A stretch of DNA of 7,854 nt from DATIRA01 sp964553405 (GTDB lineage Bacteria; Pseudomonadota; Gammaproteobacteria; Steroidobacterales; Steroidobacteraceae): assembly GCA_964553405.1 (NCBI GenBank), contig CAZKLS010000116.1, positions 1-7,854 on the forward strand, given 5' to 3'. The number at the start of each line of letters is the position of its first letter. Position 1 is the first letter of the stretch. Both the position numbers and the translations under genes were made by a program. This document shows, piece by piece, positions 1-6,697 of this stretch. The notes beneath the pieces are model-generated. The model did not search any database, had not been told where the DNA came from, and worked only from the letters and a program-made list of their open reading frames with translations.

Positions 1-71
1 CTGGCGGGAGAGGGTTGGGGTGAGGGTCTTGCCCCCTCTCCCGCCCTGGCGGGAGCGGGTCGGGGTGAGGG
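1..71. repeat. Two copies of a 26-base GC-rich unit with an imperfect hairpin (dispersed intergenic-type repeat)
   Basis: Two units, at 1-26 and 46-71, agree at 24 of 26 positions; they differ only at the 11th and 15th bases. Both begin CTGGCGGGAG and end GGGGTGAGGG. Between them, 34-45 pairs with 48-59 (11 of 12 pairs, with an uninterrupted 8-bp stem CTCCCGCC/GGCGGGAG around the dinucleotide CT). The element starts 4 bases past the stop codon of the ligase gene, which reads leftward. Sequences of the form CCCTCTCCCGCC...GGCGGGAGAGGG with GGGGTGAGGG are a familiar type of extragenic repeat in GC-rich proteobacteria (from memory; no search was possible). No T-rich run follows the hairpin on the minus strand, so it is not a standard intrinsic terminator, though it could protect the 3' end of the mRNA. 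The first unit touches the window edge and the element may continue outside. Confidence 0.6.
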
Positions 72-75
72 CCCT

Positions 76-1209
76 TCATATCCGCGCGGTCTCGTCCACC
101 AGCCAGCCGACGACGGCCGAGAGCGCCTCGCCGTCGGACGCGCCGGCCGCCTTCGCCTCGTCGTACACCCGGATCTGCCGGTGCGCGCTGGTGCCGCGCG
201 CGAGGATCTCGCGCAGGTGCTCGATCTCGCGCGTGCAGCGGAGCGCCTCAGCGTCCTCCCGGATCAACTCGATCAGCTCCTCGAGCAGCTCCGCGAACGG
301 CACGACGCTCTGCCGGCCGAGGTCGAGCAGGCCCGCGTCCGAGGAGTAACGCATCGCCCGCCAGCGGTTCTCGGCGAGCAGCAGGTGCGAGTACATCCGC
401 CAGCGCTGGTTGCCGCGCCGCAGCCGGTACAGCATCCGCACCAGGCACTGGTTCAGCGCCGCGAGGCTCATCGCGTCGTCGAGGCTGGTACAGCAGTCCA
501 TCACCCGGGTCTCGAGCGTCGGGTAGCGCGCGCTCGGCCGCAGGTCCCACCAGATGCGCGAGGTGTCCGCGATGATGCCGGTCTCGACCAGCACCTCGGT
601 GTGCCGCCGGTACTCGCCCCAGCTCGAGAACTGCTCCGGCAGGCCCGTGCGCGGCACGCCGTTGAAGATCATCAGCCGGAACGACATCAGCCCGGTGCGC
701 TCGCCCTCCCAGAACGGCGAGCTGCAGGACAGCGCGAGCAGGTGCGGCAGGAAGTAGGTGAGCTGGTTCATCAGGTCGATGCGCAGCTCGTTGTCCTCGA
801 TGCCGACGTGCACGTGCAGCCCGCAGATCATCATCCGCCGCGCCGCCCCCTGCATCTCCTCGAGCAGCGAGACGTAGCGCTCCTTGTCGGTGCGCTTCTG
901 CTTCGAGGTGAGCGAGAACGGATGACTCGAGGCTGCGATCGGCGCGAGGCCGTAGCGCCCCGCCTCCTCGATCACCGCAAGCCGCAGCGCGGAGATCTCG
1001 CGCCGGACCTCCGTGATGTCGGCGCAGACCGGCGAGGCCACCTCCACCTGCGCGCGCAGAAACTCCGGGAACGCACGCCCGGCGGTTCGATCGTGCAGCG
1101 CCGCGAACAGCTCCTCCGGCGGCTCGGCCGCCACCGCGCCGGTCTCGCGCTCGACGAGGAGGTATTCCTCCTCGACGCCGAGCGTCAGCGCTGGTTCGCC
1201 GATCGCCAT
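76..1209 (-). CDS. GCS2/YbdK-family carboxylate-amine ligase (glutamate-cysteine ligase-like)
   Basis: A 377-residue protein, close to the usual length of the YbdK family (about 370), which uses ATP to join a carboxylate to an amine; E. coli YbdK has weak glutamate-cysteine ligase activity. Family landmarks in order are GVEEEYLLV (11-19, acidic metal/ATP site), QVEVASP (54-60), the glycine/histidine strand CGLHVHVGI (129-137), SSPFWEG (163-169) with TGLMSFR (172-178), WWDLRPS...LETRVMD (220-238) and ENRWRAMRY (280-288). All expected blocks are present, so the enzyme looks intact. The ATG at 1209 is chosen because AAGAGG lies 7 bases before it and the family motif begins at residue 10; an upstream in-frame start would add 44 low-complexity residues. 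The gene overlaps the end of the amidohydrolase gene by 25 bases and is probably translated from the same mRNA. The natural substrates cannot be read from the sequence, and neither a gshB-like gene nor any other glutathione gene is nearby. Confidence 0.92.
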   Translation of the reverse strand: MAIGEPALTLGVEEEYLLVERETGAVAAEPPEELFAALHDRTAGRAFPEFLRAQVEVASPVCADITEVRREISALRLAVIEEAGRYGLAPIAASSHPFSLTSKQKRTDKERYVSLLEEMQGAARRMMICGLHVHVGIEDNELRIDLMNQLTYFLPHLLALSCSSPFWEGERTGLMSFRLMIFNGVPRTGLPEQFSSWGEYRRHTEVLVETGIIADTSRIWWDLRPSARYPTLETRVMDCCTSLDDAMSLAALNQCLVRMLYRLRRGNQRWRMYSHLLLAENRWRAMRYSSDAGLLDLGRQSVVPFAELLEELIELIREDAEALRCTREIEHLREILARGTSAHRQIRVYDEAKAAGASDGEALSAVVGWLVDETARI

Positions 1210-2033
1210 TCCGGCGCCTCTTGCAGCGGCCGGCGGATCGCCGGGTCGTCGAGCATGCCGCGGATCAGCCGCGCGAGCGTGCGTACCCAGCGCTCGACCC
1301 CGGCCGGGGACTCGAGCAGGTCCTGGCGGATCTCCAGGCACAGGTGCGGCAGCCCCGCCGCCTCGGCGTGATGATCGATCGTGTAGTCCGACGGGTGCTT
1401 GCCGCTGTAGGGCTCGTTGTCACCGACCTCGATGCCCTCGATGCCGCGCAGGCCATCCATCATCCGCTGCGCCGTCGCCTCGTCCTTGTCCCAGAGGATG
1501 CCGACCTGCCACGGGCGGCGGATCCCGCCGTACTCCGGCGTGAACGTGTGGATCGAGATCACCAGCGGCAGCACGTCCCGCACCTTGAAACCGCCCAGCA
1601 TCGCCGCGATGCAGTCATGGTACGGGTCGAAGAAGCAGGCGAGCCGCAGCCGCTTGTCGAACTCGCTGAGCGACTGGTTGCCCGGGATCACCCAGCCGTC
1701 GCTCTCGAGCCGGAAGGCCTCCGGGTCGTCCGGCTGCCGGTTGCAGTCCACGATCAGCCGCGAGTACCCCGCCAGCACGGCCGGGGCATCCAGCGCATGC
1801 GACAGTCCGCGCGCCAGCTCGCCGGCGCCGATGTCCCAGGCCACGTGCTGCCAGCCGGCCAGCTCTGGCAAGCCGAGCCGGTTCATCCCCTTCGGGAACG
1901 CGCGACTCGCGTGGTCGCAGACGATCAGCGCGGGCGCGACGCCGGCCTCGTGCAGCACCACGAATGGCGGCGGGTCGTCACGTCCGATCAGCGGGGAACT
2001 GGCGGGCAGGTGCTCGGGATTCGAGTGGGACAT
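1185..2033 (-). CDS. N-formylglutamate amidohydrolase-family protein (FGase family)
   Basis: A 282-residue soluble protein of the FGase family of zinc-dependent amidohydrolases; the founding member, HutG, splits N-formylglutamate into glutamate and formate at the end of one histidine-degradation route. Landmarks are VCDHAS (38-43, candidate metal ligands), WDIGAGELA (66-74), YSRLIVDCNR (90-99), SIHTFTPEY (160-168), DNEPYSG (205-211) and EIRQDLL (234-240). This looks like the predicted-FGase branch (COG3931 type) rather than classical HutG, and no hut genes are nearby, so a histidine-degradation role is not supported. It is the first gene of a leftward operon with the GCS2-type ligase, whose start lies inside its last codons; pairing of an amide-forming and an amide-splitting enzyme suggests metabolism of small glutamyl-like compounds (inference). 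ATG at 2033 lies 27 bases past a TACAAT box. No good Shine-Dalgarno sequence is seen before it. Confidence 0.9.
   Translation of the reverse strand: MSHSNPEHLPASSPLIGRDDPPPFVVLHEAGVAPALIVCDHASRAFPKGMNRLGLPELAGWQHVAWDIGAGELARGLSHALDAPAVLAGYSRLIVDCNRQPDDPEAFRLESDGWVIPGNQSLSEFDKRLRLACFFDPYHDCIAAMLGGFKVRDVLPLVISIHTFTPEYGGIRRPWQVGILWDKDEATAQRMMDGLRGIEGIEVGDNEPYSGKHPSDYTIDHHAEAAGLPHLCLEIRQDLLESPAGVERWVRTLARLIRGMLDDPAIRRPLQEAPEWRSANQR
1217..1222 (-). promoter_or_regulatory. Ribosome binding site fixing the ligase start
   Basis: On the minus strand this reads AAGAGG, 7 bases before the ATG at 1209-1207. It lies inside the 3' end of the amidohydrolase gene and is the main reason for choosing 1209 over the longer reading frame that opens at 1341. 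Confidence 0.65.
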
Positions 2034-2060
2034 GGAGTGGTCTGTTGGGGGCGATCGTCC

Positions 2061-2088
2061 ATTGTACCGGAGCCCTTCCGAATGTGAT
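2061..2088 (-). promoter_or_regulatory. Predicted sigma-70 promoter for the amidohydrolase-ligase operon
   Basis: Reading leftward, TACAAT (2066 to 2061) matches five of six bases of the -10 consensus. ATCACA (2088 to 2083), 16 bases upstream, matches four of six bases of the -35 consensus. Transcription would begin near 2054, giving a leader of about 21 bases before the ATG at 2033. The -35 element is formed by the left half of the CRP-type operator, so a bound CRP-like protein, centred near -36.5, would overlap polymerase contacts. This position suggests repression, but that is an inference. Confidence 0.5.
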
Positions 2089-2098
2089 CCGGGTCACA
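2083..2098. promoter_or_regulatory. CRP/Vfr/Clp-type operator
   Basis: The 16 bases TGTGATCCGGGTCACA consist of the two perfect half-sites TGTGA and TCACA separated by six bases, the core consensus of the CRP family (CRP in enterics, Vfr in Pseudomonas, Clp in Xanthomonas). Even the inner CCGG is palindromic. The site is intergenic, between divergently transcribed genes, which makes chance occurrence less likely. The centre is at 2090.5, exactly -41.5 from the start inferred for the rightward promoter. Which regulator binds cannot be told from the site alone; FNR sites (TTGAT-N4-ATCAA) differ. Confidence 0.75.
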
Positions 2099-2125
2099 CC
2101 TGCCCGAGCCCCCCCTGCCTAACAT
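2094..2125 (+). promoter_or_regulatory. Predicted class II CRP-dependent promoter for the c-di-GMP gene and purU
   Basis: TAACAT at 2120-2125 matches four of six bases of the -10 consensus. Counting from it, transcription would start near 2132. The region where a -35 box should be is occupied by the right half of the CRP-type operator, with no TTGACA-like hexamer, as is usual for activator-dependent class II promoters. The transcript would have a leader of about 120 bases before the ATG at 2254. No experiment supports the start site; the call rests on the -41.5 spacing. Confidence 0.5.
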
Positions 2126-2176
2126 CCGACGGATCCTGCCCCGATTCCGGGGGCGGAACGGGCTGACCAACAAACA

Positions 2177-2251
2177 ATGGACCGCGCCGAGCACCAGGGT
2201 CACGAGCAGAGCCATCCGGGTCGGTGCGGGCTCGGGGGCGTGCCGCCGTGA
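2177..2251 (+). CDS. Possible 24-codon leader ORF
   Basis: An ATG at 2177 opens a 24-codon frame that ends with TGA at 2249-2251. The peptide begins MDRAEHQGHEQSHPG and resembles no family known to me. It lies wholly in the predicted leader of the c-di-GMP gene and has no convincing Shine-Dalgarno sequence. Its stop overlaps a candidate GTG start of the next gene (GTGA at 2248-2251) and sits 2 bases before the ATG at 2254, an arrangement that would allow translational coupling. In GC-rich DNA an open frame of this length is common by chance, so this is a weak candidate. Confidence 0.2.
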   Translation: MDRAEHQGHEQSHPGRCGLGGVPP

Positions 2252-2253
2252 GC

Positions 2254-5200
2254 ATGCACCCGCTACTCAAGCAGCAGTTCCAGGACTCCCGCGGCGACGA
2301 CGGGCAGCTCGACCTGCGCAGGCTGCTGAAGGCGATCAGCGCGGCCTACGCCGAGTGGGACGAGGAGCGGCGCGGCGTCGTCCGCTCGATGAAACTGCTC
2401 GCCGACGAGACCAGCGCCTTCACCCGCGAGGTCCGCGAAAGCGCAGCCTCCCAGCTGCAGGTGATCCTCGACCACGTCAAGGACGCGATCCTGACGGTGG
2501 ACCAGGATGGTCGCATCGAGACGCTGAACCGCGTCGGCGAGCACATCCTCGGCTACGCCGAGGCGGACATCCGCGGCAGCAAGCTCGACGAGCTGATCCC
2601 GGCGCTCGGCTCGCGTGCCCGGCTGGCCGAGTCGCTCGAGGACTTCGCCGAGAACATCGACGACACGCAGTTCAACCTCTCGCCGCGCGAAACCCGCGCG
2701 CGGCACCGCAACGGCACGCTGTTCGAGGCCGAGATCGGCGTCAGCAAGGTCCGGCTCGACCGGCGCGAGGTCTACATCGTCTGCCTGCGGGACACGACCG
2801 AGCGCAAGCTCGCCGAGGCCGCGATCCGCGAAAGCGAGGCCCGTTACCGCACGCTGGTCGAGAACGCGCCCGAGGCGATCGTCGTGCTGGACGTGGACGA
2901 GCAGCGCTTCGTCGAGTGCAACGACAACGCGGTGCGCTTCTTCAAGATGAGCCGCGAGCAGCTGCTTACCTGCGGCCCCGAGCAGATCAGCCCGCCCGCG
3001 CAGGCGGACGGCACGCCGTCCTTCGGCGTCGCGCGCGGCCACGTCGACCGCGCGCTCGCCGGCGAGGCACCCTGCTTCGAGTGGCTGCATCGCGACGCGC
3101 TCGGCCACGTCATCCCCTGCGAGGTGCGCCTGGTCCGGCTGCCCTCCTCGAGCCGCCGGCTGATCCGCGGCAGCATCACCGACATCACCGAGCGCAAGCG
3201 CGCGGAACTGCTCGCGGCCGGCGAGCGGCGCGTGTTCGAGCGCATCACCGGCCACGTCGAGCTCGCCGAGACGCTGGAGGCGATCACCGAGACCGCGGAA
3301 CTGGTGACGCCGGAGGGCTTCTGCACGGTCTGCATCTTCGACGAGGAAGCGAACACGCTCGAGCACGCGGCCGGGCGGCGGCTGCCGGATTCATTCATCC
3401 GCTCGCTCAGCGACGTGCCGATCGAGCCCCGTAACGGCTCCTGCGCCGCGGCGATCTACCTGCAGCGCCAGGTGATCGTCGCCGAGATCAGTCGCGACGC
3501 GCTCTGGGAGCAGGTCCGGGAACCCGCGCTGCGGGCCGGGCTGCGCGCCTGCTGGTCGACGCCGATCCGCTCGTCCGACAGCCGCACCCTTGGTACGGTG
3601 GCACTGTACTTCCGCCAGCCGCGGAGCCCGCTGCGGCGGGACTTCGAGCTGATGGCTCGCCTGACCGCGCTGGCCGGGATCGCGATCGAACGCAAGCGCT
3701 CGGAGGAGACGCTCCGGGCCAGCGAGGCCCGCTACCGCGGGCTGTTCGAGAACGTCATCGAGGGCGTGTACCGCACCAACGCCGACGGCCGGCTCGAGGC
3801 CGTGAACCCGGCGCTGGTCCGCATGCTCGGCTTCGGGCGGGCGGAAGAACTGCTGGAGCTGCCGTCGACCCGCGAGCTGTACGTGAACCCGGCCGACCGC
3901 GAGCGCGTCGTGCAGGCGCTCGACCGGGATGGGCTGGTGCAGAACGCCGAGTACCAGCTGCGCCGCAAGGACGGCGAGGTCATCACCGTGGTCGAGAACG
4001 CCCGGGCCGTACGCGACGAGCGCGGCGAGCTGGCCGGCTACGAGGGCACCATCTCCGACATCTCGGTGCGCAAGCAGGCGGAGATCCAGCTCCACGAGGA
4101 GAAGGAGAAAGCCCAGGTGACACTGCAGTCGATCGGCGACGCCGTCATCACCGCCGATGCGGACGGCCGCATCGAGTACCTGAACCCGGTCGCCGAGGAA
4201 CTCACCGGGTGGACCACCGCCGAGGCCGCCGGACAACCGGTGAAGACCGTGTTCCACATCGTCAGCGAGACCGGCCGCGAGCCGCTCGACAGCCCGATCC
4301 TGCGCTGCCTGCGCGAGGGCCGCATGGTCGAGATCACCGAGCCGACGCTGCTCGTGAACCGCCGGGGCCAGCAGATCGCGATCCAGGACTCGGCGGCCCC
4401 GATCCGCGACCGCTGTGGAAAGCTGATCGGCGCCGTGATGGTGTTCCACGACGTGAGCCAGGAGCGTCGGCTGCAGCGCGCGCTCGCCTACCAGGCGACA
4501 CACGACCCGCTGACCGGGCTGATCAACCGGCGGGAGTTCGAGAACCGCCTCGCCGATGCACTGGTCTCCGCGGCCGCCGACGAGCACCTCAGCCACGTGC
4601 TGATGTACCTCGACCTCGACCAGTTCAAGGTGGTCAACGACACCTGCGGCCACGAGGCCGGCGACCGGCTGCTGAAGCAGCTCACCAGCGTGGTGCAGAC
4701 CCGGATCCGCACCACCGACACGCTGGCCCGCCTCGGCGGCGACGAGTTCGGCGTGCTGCTCGCGGACTGCGACCTGGACACCGCGAGCCGGATCGCCGAC
4801 GGCCTGCGGCAGGCGATACGCGAGTTTCGCTTCGTCTGGAACGACCGGGTGCTGCACGTCGGCGTGTCGATCGGCCTCGCGGAGATCGACGGCAGCGTGG
4901 ACTCGATCTCCGACGTGATGAGCGCCGCCGACGTCGCCTGCTACTCGGCGAAGGATGCCGGGCGCGACCGGGTGCAGACCTTCCAGCAGGGCCGCGTGCC
5001 GGAGCGCCACCGCGAGATGCAGTGGGTCTCGCGGATCAACCGTGCCTGCGAGGAGAACCGCCTGGCGCTGCTCTGCCAGCCCATCGTCCCGATCCGCCCG
5101 GGCGTCGAGAAACTGCGCCACTTCGAGCTGCTGCTGCGCATGCAGGATGAGGACGGCGAGTATGTGCAGCCCTCCGAGTTCATCCCGGCCGCCGAGCGCT

Positions 5201-5814
5201 TCAACCTGATGCCGGCCATCGACCGCTGGGTGGTGCGCCAGGCCTGCTCGCGGCTCGCGCATCGCCGTAGCGACCCGGCGCATCGCAAGCCGTTCATGCT
5301 CGGCATCAACATCTCGCCCTCGAGCCTGAACGACGAGCAGTTCCTCGAATTCGTGCTGGCCGAGATCGTCGAGGCCGAGATCAGCCCGGGCGCGCTGTGC
5401 TTCGAGTTGACCGAGACCGCCGCGATGTCGAGCCTCGCCGCCGCGACGCACTTCATCGAGGAGCTGCGCCGCCACGGCTGCCGCTTCGCGCTCGACGACT
5501 TCGGCAGCGGCCTGTCCTCGTTCATGTTCCTGAAGAACCTGCCGGTGGACTTCCTGAAGATCGACGGGCAGTTCGTCCACAACATCGCCCACGACCAGGT
5601 GGACCGCGGCATGGTCGAGGCGATCGCGCAGATCGGGCGGACGATGGGCATCGGCACGATCGCCGAGCGCGTGGACTCGGCCGAGGTGCTGCAGCGGCTC
5701 GCCGACCTCGGCATCGAGTACGCCCAGGGGCGCTACATCGCGCCGCCGCAGCCGGTCGAGGTGCTCGGCTCGCTGCTCGAGGACGACACCGCGCGCGCCC
5801 GCCTCAGGGCCTGA
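2254..5814 (+). CDS. Soluble PAS-PAS-GAF-PAS-PAS-GGDEF-EAL c-di-GMP synthase/phosphodiesterase
   Basis: A 1186-residue sensory protein predicted to make and degrade cyclic di-GMP. No membrane segment is visible, so it is probably cytoplasmic. Approximate order: helical N-terminus (1-69), PAS (70-184), PAS (193-318), GAF (326-478), PAS (490-611), PAS (618-745), GGDEF (747-912), EAL (920-1175). PAS repeats end in typical D-[IT]-[ST/T]-x-RK linkers such as DTTERK and DITERK. The cyclase site reads LGGDEF (GGDEF at 828-832), with metal-site Asp787 in YLDLDQF, Asn795, and an intact inhibitory RTTD (819-822) five residues before it. The phosphodiesterase has ELL in place of EAL (Glu958), then Asn1019, Glu1051, Asp1081-Asp1082, Lys1102, Glu1138 and Gln1158, so the catalytic set appears complete. 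Loop AEGVE is AERVD here, with Asp1141 replacing Glu. Both activities are therefore plausible; which dominates is unknown. The start is uncertain: GTG 2248 has better spacing to GGGGGC, and GTG 2224 is also possible. ATG 2254 is preferred because related proteins begin close to an HPLL motif. purU follows by 7 bases. Confidence 0.93.
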   Translation: MHPLLKQQFQDSRGDDGQLDLRRLLKAISAAYAEWDEERRGVVRSMKLLADETSAFTREVRESAASQLQVILDHVKDAILTVDQDGRIETLNRVGEHILGYAEADIRGSKLDELIPALGSRARLAESLEDFAENIDDTQFNLSPRETRARHRNGTLFEAEIGVSKVRLDRREVYIVCLRDTTERKLAEAAIRESEARYRTLVENAPEAIVVLDVDEQRFVECNDNAVRFFKMSREQLLTCGPEQISPPAQADGTPSFGVARGHVDRALAGEAPCFEWLHRDALGHVIPCEVRLVRLPSSSRRLIRGSITDITERKRAELLAAGERRVFERITGHVELAETLEAITETAELVTPEGFCTVCIFDEEANTLEHAAGRRLPDSFIRSLSDVPIEPRNGSCAAAIYLQRQVIVAEISRDALWEQVREPALRAGLRACWSTPIRSSDSRTLGTVALYFRQPRSPLRRDFELMARLTALAGIAIERKRSEETLRASEARYRGLFENVIEGVYRTNADGRLEAVNPALVRMLGFGRAEELLELPSTRELYVNPADRERVVQALDRDGLVQNAEYQLRRKDGEVITVVENARAVRDERGELAGYEGTISDISVRKQAEIQLHEEKEKAQVTLQSIGDAVITADADGRIEYLNPVAEELTGWTTAEAAGQPVKTVFHIVSETGREPLDSPILRCLREGRMVEITEPTLLVNRRGQQIAIQDSAAPIRDRCGKLIGAVMVFHDVSQERRLQRALAYQATHDPLTGLINRREFENRLADALVSAAADEHLSHVLMYLDLDQFKVVNDTCGHEAGDRLLKQLTSVVQTRIRTTDTLARLGGDEFGVLLADCDLDTASRIADGLRQAIREFRFVWNDRVLHVGVSIGLAEIDGSVDSISDVMSAADVACYSAKDAGRDRVQTFQQGRVPERHREMQWVSRINRACEENRLALLCQPIVPIRPGVEKLRHFELLLRMQDEDGEYVQPSEFIPAAERFNLMPAIDRWVVRQACSRLAHRRSDPAHRKPFMLGINISPSSLNDEQFLEFVLAEIVEAEISPGALCFELTETAAMSSLAAATHFIEELRRHGCRFALDDFGSGLSSFMFLKNLPVDFLKIDGQFVHNIAHDQVDRGMVEAIAQIGRTMGIGTIAERVDSAEVLQRLADLGIEYAQGRYIAPPQPVEVLGSLLEDDTARARLRA

Positions 5815-5821
5815 ACGCCCC

Positions 5822-6685
<864 letters not shown>

Positions 6686-6697
6686 GCGGAAGCGGAT

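Noticed and set aside
1210..1341. 44-residue N-terminal extension of the ligase from a start at 1341
   Set aside because: The extension is Pro/Arg/Ala-rich, lies within the amidohydrolase coding region and has no family similarity; the AAGAGG site fits the ATG at 1209.
181..1371. 396-codon rightward frame opposite the ligase gene
   Set aside because: It is a complementary-strand shadow with highly skewed Arg/Gln/His/Leu composition and no recognisable motif; the opposite strand encodes a complete GCS2-family protein.
2123..2158. Short inverted repeats ATCCG-A-CGGAT (2124-2134) and TTCCG-GGGG-CGGAA (2145-2158) in the leader
   Set aside because: Five-base arms are expected by chance in GC-rich DNA; with no poly-U, aptamer-like pairing or second copy there is no basis for a riboswitch or operator call.
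1988..2215. 75-codon leftward frame starting at 2215 with a hydrophobic N-terminus (MALLVTLVLGAVHC)
   Set aside because: It looks like a signal peptide, but the rest is low-complexity Arg/Gly/Pro. It crosses both predicted promoters and the operator and overlaps the amidohydrolase start in another frame. No family is recognised and no lipobox is present (AVHC does not fit).
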